64,000 bases of DNA from Burkholderia sp. USMB20 (GCF_000949135.2 NZ_JTAN02000001.1:186001-250000); one strand, 5' to 3'; positions 17,862 through 26,607 are shown, counted from the first letter of the stretch. Program-made: numbers and translations. Notes: generated by a model not told the origin, from the letters alone.

Positions 17862-18392
17862 TTACGCGAGCTGCTTGTGAAAATAAGTCGTCGCGCACAA
17901 CGCGCCGTCGGGCATCAGCGCATAGTTCGGCACGACGCCTACGCGCTGCCAGCCGGCCCGCTCGTACAGGCGCTCGGCATCGCCGCCCGTCACGGTGTCG
18001 AGCACGAGCACGGTCTTGCCGGCGGCGCGCGCGGCGTCGTCGGCAGCCGCCATCAGCCGCGCAGCGACGCCCTGCCGGCGCGCATGACGCGACACGAGCA
18101 TCTTCGCGAGGTCCGCTCGATGCGGCTGGTTCTCCGGCTGCGCGGTCACGAGTTGCACGGTGCCGACGATCCGGCCGGCCGCGTCCTCGGCGATCAGCAG
18201 GATGCGCTCGCCGCGCGCGACGCCGTCGGCAACCCGCGTCCAGAACGCGACGGCCGTCGAGCGTTCGATCGGCAACATGAAGCTGACGGACGCGCCGCCT
18301 TCGACGCAATCGATCAGCACGTCGGCCAGCGCGTCGATGCAGGCGCGGGCTTCGCTCGCGTCGACACGGCGGACGGTCACAGGTTCTGTCAT
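17862..18392 (-). CDS. GNAT-family N-acetyltransferase
   Basis: The 176-residue protein has the acetyl-CoA binding core LAKMLVSRHARRQGVAARLM near residues 95-115 and TVTGGDAERLYERAGWQRVG towards the end. It resembles the small-molecule acetyltransferases that modify amines. Its substrate cannot be read from the sequence. The ATG at 18392 follows a GGAGAGGGT site. Confidence 0.88.
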   Translation of the reverse strand: MTEPVTVRRVDASEARACIDALADVLIDCVEGGASVSFMLPIERSTAVAFWTRVADGVARGERILLIAEDAAGRIVGTVQLVTAQPENQPHRADLAKMLVSRHARRQGVAARLMAAADDAARAAGKTVLVLDTVTGGDAERLYERAGWQRVGVVPNYALMPDGALCATTYFHKQLA

Positions 18393-18574
18393 ACCCTCTC
18401 CGGTATATCAGGCGGGGCACGCGTTCGGCCGACGTGCGCCCGGATCGAATGGAATGCCGCCGTGTTGCCGATACATGCGAAACAGCGGCGGATGCCCGGC
18501 AACACGACGCCCGGCCTGGTCGGCGGGTGTTACCTCCCCATCATCCTAAGCGACGAAAATTCCCGTTGCATTGC

Positions 18575-18596
18575 CTATACTTAGCCGCATGGCTAA
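18575..18596 (+). promoter_or_regulatory. ArsR-type promoter with operator over the start codon
   Basis: A palindrome TTAGCC-GCAT-GGCTAA (18581-18596) spans the ATG of the ArsR gene. TATACT at 18575-18580 fits a -10 element. Transcription would start at or next to the ATG, giving a leaderless or nearly leaderless mRNA; no ribosome site is visible before the ATG. The likely binder is the encoded ArsR protein. Confidence 0.55.
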
Positions 18597-18966
18597 CTTT
18601 CAACCCGGCATCACCGACGTATTCCAGGCGCTCGCCGATCCGACGCGCTGCGCGATCGTCAGCGCGCTCGGCAACGGCGTGCGGACCGTTTCGGAACTGG
18701 CCGCGCCGTTCGACATGGCGCTGCCGTCGCTGATGAAGCATGTCGCGGTGCTCGAGCGCAGCGGCCTCGTCACGACCCGGAAAACCGGCCGCACGCGCAC
18801 CTGCGAGCTGGTCGGCGGCCGGCTGGCCGAAGCCGAGCAGTGGCTCGCCGCGCAGCGCGCGCTGTGGGAAGCGCGGGCCAATCGTCTCGTGGAATTCGTC
18901 GAACGCCGTCACCAGGAGGAACACGCGCATGTCAACCCGCCACGTCGCCCCCGCCGAAGCTCATGA
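18589..18966 (+). CDS. ArsR/SmtB-family transcriptional regulator
   Basis: The 125-residue winged-helix protein contains VFQALADPTRCAIVSALGNG, PSLMKHVAVLERSGLVTTRK and a helical end (EQWLAAQRALWEARANRLVEF). No metal-binding Cys cluster is seen. It belongs to the ArsR group paired with SRPBCC/AHSA1 genes, and it overlaps the next SRPBCC gene by 38 bases. MANFQPG at 18589 was chosen over an upstream ATG because the operator and -10 element fit there. Confidence 0.9.
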   Translation: MANFQPGITDVFQALADPTRCAIVSALGNGVRTVSELAAPFDMALPSLMKHVAVLERSGLVTTRKTGRTRTCELVGGRLAEAEQWLAAQRALWEARANRLVEFVERRHQEEHAHVNPPRRPRRSS

Positions 18967-19414
18967 CCTCGTCATCACGCGCACGCTGCGCGCGCCGCGC
19001 CAGGCGCTCTGGCGCGCGTGGACCGATCCCGAACTGCTGAAGGAATGGTGGTGCCCGAAACCGTGGACCACCGAAGTCCGTGCGTTCGACCTGCGCCCGG
19101 GCGGCGCCTTCCACACGTTCATGCGCGGCCCCGACGGCGGCACGAGCGACAACCCCGGCTGCTTCCTCGACATCGTGCCGGAAGCGCGCATCGCGTTCAC
19201 GTCGATGCTCGCGGGCGGCTGGCGGCCGCAGGTGCCGTGGCTGGGCTTCACGGCGATCATCACGATGGCGGATGACGCCGCCGGTTGCCGCTACGACGCG
19301 CGCGTGATGCATCCCGACGCCGCGACGCGCGAGCGCCACGAGGCCCTCGGCTTCTTCGAGGGCTGGAACACCTGCATCACGCAGCTCGACGAATTCGCGT
19401 CCGCATTGCGCTGA
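18929..19414 (+). CDS. SRPBCC (AHSA1-like) domain protein
   Basis: The 161-residue protein shows the AHSA1-like START-fold pattern: ITRTLRAPRQALWRAWTDPE, LKEWWCPKPWTTEVRAFDLR and HEALGFFEGWNTCITQLDEF. It probably binds a hydrophobic ligand, but no function is established. The ATG follows AGGAGGA, an excellent ribosome site placed inside the ArsR gene. The two genes form an autoregulated operon. Confidence 0.9.
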   Translation: MSTRHVAPAEAHDLVITRTLRAPRQALWRAWTDPELLKEWWCPKPWTTEVRAFDLRPGGAFHTFMRGPDGGTSDNPGCFLDIVPEARIAFTSMLAGGWRPQVPWLGFTAIITMADDAAGCRYDARVMHPDAATRERHEALGFFEGWNTCITQLDEFASALR

Positions 19415-19532
19415 ATTAGCACGTGCGCGGGCCATTGCATGCCGCCGCGCGCGCGCCTAGGATTCCTGAAGGAAGCGTGACGACACGCCGGCATCCGGCG
19501 TGCACCGTCGCGCGCGCTCCGCGGGAGGCCAC

Positions 19533-20009
19533 ATGCTGCAGATGCACACGCATTCGACCCGGGTCAGCCGGCACCTGAACGCACCGCGCGGGCGCGTCTA
19601 CCGCGCGCTGCTCGATCCGCACGCCGTCGAACAATGGAAGGTGCCGGACGGCATGACGTGCCGCGTGCTCGCCTACGACGCGCGCGAAGGCGGCGCGCTG
19701 CGCGTGTCGCTGAGCTACGACGAACCGTCGGACGGCACCGGCAAGACCACCGCGCACACCGACACCTATCACGGCCGCTTCGTGACGCTCGTGCCCGACG
19801 AACGGATCGTCGAAATCGACGTGTTCGAAACCGACGATCCGATGCTGCGCGGCGCGATGACGATCACGATCACGCTGTCCGACGAAGCTGGCGGCACACG
19901 CGTCGACGCGGTGCACGACGGTGTGCCGCCCGGCGTGCCGGCGGCCGACAACGAGACCGGCTGGCGCATGGCGCTCGCCCGGCTGGCGGCGCTGGTCGAG
20001 ACGGGCTAG
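19533..20009 (+). CDS. Second SRPBCC-domain protein
   Basis: The 158-residue AHSA1-like protein has VSRHLNAPRGRVYRALLDPH, VEQWKVPDGM and NETGWRMALARLAALVE. It is 118 bases downstream of the ArsR-SRPBCC pair in the same direction, with its own GGGAGG ribosome site. It could be a paralogue under the same or a separate promoter. Its role is unknown. Confidence 0.88.
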   Translation: MLQMHTHSTRVSRHLNAPRGRVYRALLDPHAVEQWKVPDGMTCRVLAYDAREGGALRVSLSYDEPSDGTGKTTAHTDTYHGRFVTLVPDERIVEIDVFETDDPMLRGAMTITITLSDEAGGTRVDAVHDGVPPGVPAADNETGWRMALARLAALVETG

Positions 20010-20036
20010 CCAGCGCGACGCGACGTGCTCGGTGCG

Positions 20037-21167
20037 TCAACCGAGCCGGTACGCGTGCGAGACGGTCCCGCGGAACAGCGCATCGCGCTCGTCCGGGCTC
20101 GCGTGTGCGGTCAGCCGCTTGAACGCGTTCCAGCCGTTCACGTACGAATACGAGCCCTTGTCGACCGGAAAATTGCTCTCGAACATGCAGCGCTTCGCGC
20201 CGAACGCCTCGATGCACGTGAGCATCCACGGCTTCCACGCGGCGGCGAGCTGTTCGGACGACGGCGGCCGCGTGCCCTTCTCGAAATCGAACCCGTTGAT
20301 CCGCATGCCGAGGCCACCGACCTTCACGAATACGTTCGGCAGCTGCGCGAGTTCGCGCATCGACGCCGACCAGCGCTGGAAGACTTCCGGCCGCTGGTCC
20401 GCGTAGCTCGCGATCCGCACGACGCCGCCGCAGTGATTGACGACGATCCGCGTGTCGGGGTTCGCCTTCGCCAGATCGAACAGCTCGGGCAATTGAGGAA
20501 AGAACAGCCACGCGTCGTACGACAGTCCGAGCGGCGCGAGCTGCGCGACGCCGGCCCGGTACGCGGGGTCGAGCAACAGCCCGCGCGGCACCGCCGACAG
20601 CGGATTGGCGAGCGACGGATCGGCATCCCAGGTACTCAGGTGTCGAACGCCGCGAAAGCGTCCGCGCCCCGCGTCGACATGCGCTTCGAGCACGTCGCGC
20701 ACGCGCTCGCCGAGCCGCAGGTCCGCGTGCCCGACGATGCCTTTCGCGACGGCCGGGCCGCTGCGTTGCAGCGGCTCCGTCACGCCGGCGACGTAGGCCG
20801 TCTCGCCGACCGGCTTCAGTTCGGCCGGGCCCGCGTCGCGATAGCGCGTCAGCGCCTGCATGTAGACGGATGCCTGGACGTTGTGGCCGGATCGCGCGTC
20901 CTGCAGATAGTCGTCGAGCATGTAGATCCAGCCCGGCCGCTCGTAGAAGTGATGATGCGCATCGACGATCGGCAGATCCGGATCGAGTGCGGGTTCGAGC
21001 GCAGATGCGAGCCAGTCGCTTCGCACTGCGAGATAGTTGCCTTGGGTCGTCATGCGGGAGGGTCCGTTTTCAGCCGGCGCGCGCGTATCGGCCCATGCAG
21101 GGAGCGCGAGCGATGCGGCGGCCGCACCGAGCAACCGGCGTCGTTTGATCGAAATGGTCGCATCCAT
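20037..21167 (-). CDS. Secreted TIM-barrel amidohydrolase-2 family hydrolase
   Basis: The 376-residue protein has a Tat-like leader (KRRRLLGAAAASLALPAWA) and a metal-dependent TIM barrel of the COG3618 type: PIVDAHHHFYERPG near residue 68, IVNHCGG near 245 and FESNFPVDKGSYSY near 325. Family members hydrolyse lactones or related esters. It is the last gene of a four-gene operon and starts 1 base after the MFS gene stop. A lactone or ester of the operon's organic-acid substrate is a reasonable guess for its substrate. Confidence 0.85.
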   Translation of the reverse strand: MDATISIKRRRLLGAAAASLALPAWADTRAPAENGPSRMTTQGNYLAVRSDWLASALEPALDPDLPIVDAHHHFYERPGWIYMLDDYLQDARSGHNVQASVYMQALTRYRDAGPAELKPVGETAYVAGVTEPLQRSGPAVAKGIVGHADLRLGERVRDVLEAHVDAGRGRFRGVRHLSTWDADPSLANPLSAVPRGLLLDPAYRAGVAQLAPLGLSYDAWLFFPQLPELFDLAKANPDTRIVVNHCGGVVRIASYADQRPEVFQRWSASMRELAQLPNVFVKVGGLGMRINGFDFEKGTRPPSSEQLAAAWKPWMLTCIEAFGAKRCMFESNFPVDKGSYSYVNGWNAFKRLTAHASPDERDALFRGTVSHAYRLG

Positions 21168-21168
21168 G

Positions 21169-22476
21169 TCATTCGCTCCGGTCGAATGCGTACAGCGACA
21201 GCGTGAGCAGCGTCGTGATCGCCAGCACGATCGCGAGGCCGAGCATCCCGGCCGTGAAGGTGCCGAAGCCGTCCTTCAGGTAGCCGACGAGATAAGGGCC
21301 CGCGAATCCGCCGAGCGCGCCGATCGAATTGATCAGCGCGAGCCCGCCGGCCGCCGCCTGGCCGGACAGGAAGCGCGAAGGCAGCGTATAGAAGATCGTG
21401 CGGCCGGCAATCGTGCCGATCAGCGCGAGCGTGATGCCGACGAGTGCGGGCCCGAGCGTCAGGAAGTGGGTCGACACGCCGAGCGCCACCGCGCCGATGG
21501 CCAGCCCGATCGCCAGGTTCGCGACCGGGCCGCCGCGCCGGTCCACCCGCTTCGCCCACCACAGCAGCGCGACGGTCGCGAAGAAGTACGGCACCGCGGA
21601 AAGCCAGCCCGTCTGCATCGTCGACATGCCGTGCGCCTTGAGCATCTGCGGCAACCAGATGCCGATCCCGTAAGAACCCATCGTGAAGCCGAACGAGATC
21701 AGCGCGAGCACGTACACGCGCACGTCGCGCAGCGCGACGCCGAAGTGCTTCTTGCGTCCGGCGGCCGCGCCTTCGCGCTCGAACGCGCGCTGCAGCGCGG
21801 CACGCTCGTCGCTCGACAGCCACGCGGCATCCGCGGGCGAATCGGACAGCAGCTTCAGCACGAAAAAGCCGAGCGCGCACGCGGGCAGCCCTTCGACGAT
21901 GAACATCCACTTCCAGCCCGCAAGGCCGAGCGCGCCGTCGAGCTGCAGCAGCCACGTCGACAACGGGCCGCCGATCAGCGACGACAGCGGTGTCGACACG
22001 GTGAACCACGCGAGCACGCGGGTGCGGTAACTCGCCGGAAACCACACCGCGAGGAAAAAGATCACGCCCGGAAAGAACCCGGCTTCGCCGATGCCGAGCA
22101 GCAGCCGGATCGCATAGAAACTCGTCGGCCCGGTCGCGAGCGCGGTCGCGGCCGCCATCAGCCCCCACGTGATCATGATGCGCGCGAGCCAACGGCGCGC
22201 GCCGAAGCGATACAGCGCGAGATTGCTCGGCACCTCGAACACGCAATAGCCGGCGAACATGATCCCCGCGCCCCAGCCGAACTGCGTCGCGGTCAAGCCG
22301 AGATCGCGGTTCATCGTGAGCGCCGCGAACCCGACGCTCGTGCGGTCGAGGTAGTTGAAGAAGTACGCGAGCGCGAGCAGCGGAATGAAACGCCACGCGG
22401 CCTTGCGCACGGCCCGTTGCTCGATCGACGCGTCGGTTTCGCGATCGGCGGCCAGCGCCGGGGAAGCGGATGTCAT
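21169..22476 (-). CDS. MFS transporter, anion:cation symporter type
   Basis: The 435-residue, 12-helix carrier has the MFS loop signature and ACS-family features: LAYFFNYLDRTSVGFAALTM in helix 1, GWGAGIMFAGYCVFEVPSN, and LLLGIGEAGFFPGVIFFLAVWFP. Such transporters import organic acids with protons. It is third in the operon with HMG-CoA lyase and CoA-transferase, so it probably imports that pathway's substrate. Confidence 0.9.
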   Translation of the reverse strand: MTSASPALAADRETDASIEQRAVRKAAWRFIPLLALAYFFNYLDRTSVGFAALTMNRDLGLTATQFGWGAGIMFAGYCVFEVPSNLALYRFGARRWLARIMITWGLMAAATALATGPTSFYAIRLLLGIGEAGFFPGVIFFLAVWFPASYRTRVLAWFTVSTPLSSLIGGPLSTWLLQLDGALGLAGWKWMFIVEGLPACALGFFVLKLLSDSPADAAWLSSDERAALQRAFEREGAAAGRKKHFGVALRDVRVYVLALISFGFTMGSYGIGIWLPQMLKAHGMSTMQTGWLSAVPYFFATVALLWWAKRVDRRGGPVANLAIGLAIGAVALGVSTHFLTLGPALVGITLALIGTIAGRTIFYTLPSRFLSGQAAAGGLALINSIGALGGFAGPYLVGYLKDGFGTFTAGMLGLAIVLAITTLLTLSLYAFDRSE

Positions 22477-22561
22477 GGTTGTCTCCGTGGATACGGCGCT
22501 CCTCGCCCGCGCGATCGCACGGGCAGGACGCCTGTTGTTCGTTCGATGGATCGCGGCGGCG

Positions 22562-23857
22562 CTACGCGCTCGCCACTTCGTTCGCCGAAGGCGCATCGGC
22601 CGCCACGTCCGGCGGTTGGCCGTCCGCGCCGTGTCCGTGCGATCCGGCGACGACGCCGGCTTCGATCAGCGCCCGGGCCTCGTCCGGCGTATAGCCGAGT
22701 TCGCCGAGCAACGCGCACGTGTCCTGACCGAGCGCGGGCGGCGCCGCGCGCAGCCGCAGGCGCTCGCCCGCGAGCGTGAGCGGCAGCAGCGCGGTGCGCG
22801 TGTCGACCGGCCGGCCGGCGCTGCTCGCGTCGGCCGGCAGCGTCACGGCTTCGAGCCCGCCCGTCGCGAGCAGATGCGGATCGTCGAACAGGTCCTGCGG
22901 CTTCGTGATCGGCGCATACGGCAGGCCGATCGATTCGAAGATCGCGCCGATCTCCGCGGCCGAATGCTCGGCGAGCCGCGCACGCAGTTCGGGCAGCAGC
23001 CACTCGCGGGCCTGCACGCGCAAGTTGTTGGTTGCAAGACGCGCATCGTCCTTCAGCGCGGCGAGGCCGAATGCGTCGCAGAACAGCGCCCATTGCGTGT
23101 CCGATACGACCGCGAGAAAGATCTGCTCGCCGTCCTTCACCGAAAACACGTCATAGACCGCCCACGCGGAAATGCGGCTCGGCATCGGCGACGCGGCCTG
23201 CCCCGTCACCGCGAACTGCATCATGTGCTGCGCGACGAGGAACACGTTGTTCTCGAACAGCGAACTCTGCACCTGCTGGCCGCGGCCGGTGCGTTCGCGC
23301 TGCGCGAGCGCGGCCATCGCGCCGATCGCGCCGAACATCCCGCCCATGATGTCGTTCACGCTCGAGCCCGCACGCAACGGCCGGCCTTCGGGGCCCGTCA
23401 TGTACGCGAGACCGCCCATCATCTGCACCACTTCGTCGAGCGCGGTGCGATGTTCGTACGGCCCCGGCAGGAAACCCTTGTGCGACACGTACACCAGGCG
23501 CGGATTCAGCGCGGACAATGCGGAGTAGCCGAGCCCGAGCCGATCCATCGTGCCGCTCTTGAAGTTCTCGCTGAACACGTCCGCCGTCGCGACGAGCCGC
23601 CGCACGATCTCGAGCCCGCGCGGATCCTTCACGTCGACCGCGAGGCTTTTCTTGTTGCGGTTGAACATCCCGAAGAAGCCCGCGCCGGAACCGCGCAGCG
23701 CACGCGTGCTGTCGCCCGCGATCGGTTCGATCTTGATGACTTCCGCGCCGAGATCCGCGAGCAGCATGCCGCAGGTCGGGCCCATCACCATGTGCGTCAT
23801 CTCGATCACGCGCACGCCTTCGTACGGCAGCGCCGCGGCCGGTTGGCGATCGTTCAT
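22562..23857 (-). CDS. Class III (CaiB/BaiF) CoA-transferase
   Basis: The 431-residue enzyme moves CoA between carboxylic acids in the cytosol. Seen are VRVIEMTHMVMGPTCGMLLA, GAEVIKIEP, a FNRNKKSLAVD segment, and the catalytic Asp region TALDEVVQMMGGLAYMTG. The ATG overlaps the lyase stop by 4 bases. Beside HMG-CoA lyase, it may activate 3-hydroxy-3-methylglutarate or a similar acid, as succinyl-CoA:glutarate transferases of this class do; this is inference. Confidence 0.9.
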   Translation of the reverse strand: MNDRQPAAALPYEGVRVIEMTHMVMGPTCGMLLADLGAEVIKIEPIAGDSTRALRGSGAGFFGMFNRNKKSLAVDVKDPRGLEIVRRLVATADVFSENFKSGTMDRLGLGYSALSALNPRLVYVSHKGFLPGPYEHRTALDEVVQMMGGLAYMTGPEGRPLRAGSSVNDIMGGMFGAIGAMAALAQRERTGRGQQVQSSLFENNVFLVAQHMMQFAVTGQAASPMPSRISAWAVYDVFSVKDGEQIFLAVVSDTQWALFCDAFGLAALKDDARLATNNLRVQAREWLLPELRARLAEHSAAEIGAIFESIGLPYAPITKPQDLFDDPHLLATGGLEAVTLPADASSAGRPVDTRTALLPLTLAGERLRLRAAPPALGQDTCALLGELGYTPDEARALIEAGVVAGSHGHGADGQPPDVAADAPSANEVASA

Positions 23858-24840
23858 TGCGCGACTCCCGTCAGGCAACCTTCCGGCTGGGCCGCCGACG
23901 GCGCACGGCCGTCCGCGTAACGGAATCCCTTCGGCAGCCCCGCGTCCGGCACGTGGCCATACAGCGGCTCGGCAGGCAGCGCCGCGTGCAGGATCGCGCG
24001 CGCGGCGAGCAGCGCATCGGCGTCGATGCCCGTGTCGATCCCCATCGACTCCAGCAGGAACACGAGATCCTCGGTGACGATGTTGCCGGTCGCGCCCGGT
24101 GCATACGGGCAGCCGCCGAGACCGCCCTGGCTCGCGTCGATCGTCGTCACGCCGGCGTCGAGCGCGGCAACGACGTTGGCGAGCCCCTGCCCGCGGGTGT
24201 TGTGGAAGTGTGCGCCGCCGGCCTTGTCGCCGACTTCGCGTTGCAGGCGCGTGAACAGCCGGCGCACCTGCACCGGATTCGCATAGCCGCTCGTATCGGA
24301 CAGACCGATCTCGTCGACCCCGCATTCGGCCATCGCAGCCGCCATCGCGATCGTCTCGTCGTCGGAGACCGCGCCGGCAAGCGTGCAGCCGAACGCGACC
24401 GACACGCCGGCCTCGATCTGCACCGACGGAAACCGCGCGTCGCGCAGCGCGACGATCGCGCGCACCTCGTCGATCATCTGCGCGGGCGTCTTGCGGATGT
24501 TCGCCAGCGAGTGCGCCTCGGTCACCGAGACCGGCAACGTCAGCTTGTGGACGCCCGCCTCGAACGCGCTTTCGGCGCCGCGCAGGTTCGGCGCGAGCGC
24601 GGCGACGTGCAGCCCGGGAATCGCCAGCGCATGCGCGACGACTTCCCGCACGTCGGCCATCTGCGGCAACAGCCGCGCGGGCACGAACGACCCGACCTCG
24701 ATCTCGCGCAGGCCGGCCGCGGCGAGCGCGGTGATCCAGCGCCGCTTGTCCGCCGTCTGCATCACGGCCTTGATGCTCTGCAGGCCGTCTCGCGGCCCGA
24801 CCTCGCTGACCAGCACCTCTGGATACCCGGAAACGCTCAT
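23854..24840 (-). CDS. Hydroxymethylglutaryl-CoA lyase family enzyme
   Basis: The 328-residue TIM-barrel lyase splits HMG-CoA into acetyl-CoA and acetoacetate. Seen are EVGPRDGLQ at the start, AHFHNTRGQGLANV with the metal-binding HxH, and GGLGGCPYAPGATGN holding the catalytic Cys. The start MSVSGYPEV at 24840 follows GAGGTG; an ATG 12 bases upstream would consume that ribosome site. It is the first gene of the operon, facing the IclR gene across three operators. A relative acting on citramalyl-CoA is possible. Confidence 0.9.
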   Translation of the reverse strand: MSVSGYPEVLVSEVGPRDGLQSIKAVMQTADKRRWITALAAAGLREIEVGSFVPARLLPQMADVREVVAHALAIPGLHVAALAPNLRGAESAFEAGVHKLTLPVSVTEAHSLANIRKTPAQMIDEVRAIVALRDARFPSVQIEAGVSVAFGCTLAGAVSDDETIAMAAAMAECGVDEIGLSDTSGYANPVQVRRLFTRLQREVGDKAGGAHFHNTRGQGLANVVAALDAGVTTIDASQGGLGGCPYAPGATGNIVTEDLVFLLESMGIDTGIDADALLAARAILHAALPAEPLYGHVPDAGLPKGFRYADGRAPSAAQPEGCLTGVAQ

Positions 24841-24853
24841 TCGACACCTCATA

Positions 24854-24870
24854 GTTCTATCTAAAAGAAC
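24854..24870. promoter_or_regulatory. IclR-type operator, site 1
   Basis: GTTCTATCTAAAAGAAC has arms GTTCT and AGAAC with a 7-base spacer and lies just upstream of the lyase start. Sites 1 and 2 are 20 bases apart centre to centre, about two helical turns. Confidence 0.7.
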
Positions 24871-24873
24871 AAC

Positions 24874-24890
24874 GTTCTGTTTGACGGAAC
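24874..24890. promoter_or_regulatory. IclR-type operator, site 2
   Basis: GTTCTGTTTGACGGAAC has the same 17-base layout, with arms GTTC and GAAC. It is in tandem with site 1 on the lyase-operon side of the intergenic region. Confidence 0.65.
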
Positions 24891-24957
24891 TTTAGAGGCG
24901 CGTCGAATCGCCTGTAAGCGGGGTATACCAGTGAAATTGCGATTTTCTGGAACTTGT

Positions 24958-24974
24958 GTTCTATCAGGCAGAAC
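24958..24974. promoter_or_regulatory. IclR-type operator, site 3
   Basis: GTTCTATCAGGCAGAAC has arms GTTCT and AGAAC and lies 7 bases before the proposed IclR start codon, where binding would give autoregulation. It shares GTTCTAT with site 1. Confidence 0.7.
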
Positions 24975-24980
24975 GATATA

Positions 24981-25835
24981 GTGGATCGACCGTCACCCAA
25001 GGACCTGCAAGCCGTGCCTCCGACCTCGCTCCCCGCAGAACCCACCGGCGCAGCACCCGACTCGTCGGCCGACGCCTCCAGCGGCGTCGCCGTCCTCGAT
25101 CGCGCGTTCGCGATCCTCCATGCCTTCGGGCAAACCGACGACCGGCTGTCGCTCGCGGAACTGTCGCGCCGCACCGGGCTGTACAAGAGCACGATCCTGC
25201 GCCTGCTCGCCGCGCTCGAGCACGGCGGCTTCATGCGCAAGCTCGACGACGGCCAGTACGCGATCGGACACGAGCCGTTGCGGCTCGCCGCGCTGTACCA
25301 GCGTTCGTTCCGGGTCGGCCCGGTCGTCGAGCCGCTGCTCGAGACGCTGAGCCGCGAACTCGGCGAAACGGCATCGTTCTACGTGCGCCACGGCGAGATG
25401 CGCTCGGTGCTCTATCGTGTCGAACCCACGCGCACGGTGCGCGTGTCGATCCGGGTCGGCGAGGAGTTTCCCGTTCACCAGGGGGCGTCCGGGAAGGTGC
25501 TGCTCGCGTTCACCGACCCGCACGATGCGCGCTGGAACGACATACGCGAACAGTTGTGGGCCGCGTCGTACGGCGAGCGCGACCCGGAGACGGCTTCGGC
25601 GTCCGTGCCGGTGTTCGGCGCGGCCGGCGATTGCGTCGGCGCGCTCACGGTGTCGGGCCCGAAATCGCGGCTGGCCGCCGCGCCGGCGATGGCCGCGGCG
25701 CTCGCGCTGCTGTTGCCGCTCGCGCAGAAGGCGACCGTCGCGCTCGGTGGCGCCGGCGCGCGCTACGACGCGCAGGCCGTGCGCGACAGTCTCGCGCGCT
25801 TCACCGCGGCCGCGGACGAACCCGCGCAGCCCTAG
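24981..25835 (+). CDS. IclR-family transcriptional regulator
   Basis: The regulator of about 284 residues has a disordered head, an IclR helix-turn-helix (AVLDRAFAILHAFGQTDDRL, then LYKSTILRLLAALEHGGFM) and an effector domain (GETASFYVRHGEMRSVLYRV, FPVHQGASGKVLLAF). It is divergent from the HMG-CoA lyase operon and flanked by three matching palindromes. The start is uncertain: GTG at 24981, GTG at 25014 and a less likely TTG at 24954 are all in frame, and no strong ribosome site decides. Confidence 0.88.
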   Translation: MDRPSPKDLQAVPPTSLPAEPTGAAPDSSADASSGVAVLDRAFAILHAFGQTDDRLSLAELSRRTGLYKSTILRLLAALEHGGFMRKLDDGQYAIGHEPLRLAALYQRSFRVGPVVEPLLETLSRELGETASFYVRHGEMRSVLYRVEPTRTVRVSIRVGEEFPVHQGASGKVLLAFTDPHDARWNDIREQLWAASYGERDPETASASVPVFGAAGDCVGALTVSGPKSRLAAAPAMAAALALLLPLAQKATVALGGAGARYDAQAVRDSLARFTAAADEPAQP

Positions 25836-25968
25836 CCGGCACGCGCGTCCGGCGACGCGGCAGCGCAAACGCCGGCCGCATGCGACACTGACCGCTGCCG
25901 CATGCAGCGCGCCGCCCGCCGGCGCGGCCCATGCCACTGCCGTCCGGACACGCACAAGGGAACCCACG

Positions 25969-26607
25969 ATGAACGCCCCGCGCACCGCCACCTGGTATTT
26001 CGATTTCGTCTCGCCGTTCGCCTACCTGCAGCAGGAACGGTTCGACGAGTTGCCGCCGGCTGCCGCCTACGAGCCGAAACCGATCGTGCTCGGCGCCGTG
26101 CTCACGCACTGGGGCCAGAAAGCGCCGGCCGAGATCGCGGCAAAGCGCATCTTCACCTATCGCCACGCGCAGTACCGCGCGGACAAGCTCGGCATTCCAT
26201 TCCGGATGCCGCCCGCGCATCCGTTCAACCCGATCCGGCCGCTGCGTCTCGCGATCGCGATGGGCAACACGCCCGATGCGATCCGGCGGATCTTCCGGCA
26301 CATCTGGCGCGACGGCCAGGACGTATCGACGCCAGAGGGTTTCGCCGCGCTGTGCGAGGCGGTCGGCTTTCCGGAAGGCGTGACGGCGGTCGACGCGCAA
26401 GCGGTGAAGGACGCGCTGCGCGCGAACACCGATCAGGCGATCGCGCATAGCGTGTTCGGCGTGCCGACCTTCGAACTCGATGGCGACCTGTTCTGGGGCG
26501 ACGATGCGACCGACATGTTCGTCGATTGCGCGACGTCCCGCGCGTGGCTCGACTCGCCCGAAGTGCGCCGCATCAGCGCGCTGCCCGAAGGCATCCGGCG
26601 CGGTTGA
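25969..26607 (+). CDS. 2-hydroxychromene-2-carboxylate isomerase family (DsbA-like) protein
   Basis: The 212-residue kappa-GST/DsbA-fold protein opens with WYFDFVSPFAYLQQERFDEL, where Ser replaces the Cys of disulfide oxidoreductases, as in the isomerase family. It ends with the region SVFGVPTFELDGDLFWGDD carrying the cis-Pro. Known members isomerise ring-cleavage products with glutathione in naphthalene-type pathways. Here the neighbours show no aromatic pathway, so the true substrate is open. It lies 133 bases after the IclR gene, same strand. Confidence 0.85.
   Translation: MNAPRTATWYFDFVSPFAYLQQERFDELPPAAAYEPKPIVLGAVLTHWGQKAPAEIAAKRIFTYRHAQYRADKLGIPFRMPPAHPFNPIRPLRLAIAMGNTPDAIRRIFRHIWRDGQDVSTPEGFAALCEAVGFPEGVTAVDAQAVKDALRANTDQAIAHSVFGVPTFELDGDLFWGDDATDMFVDCATSRAWLDSPEVRRISALPEGIRRG

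Noticed and set aside
22562-24847. A 761-codon fused frame over the CoA-transferase and lyase genes
   Set aside because: The upstream part is an out-of-frame reading of the lyase gene. The ATGA overlap at 23854-23857 and the family N-terminus mark the true transferase start.
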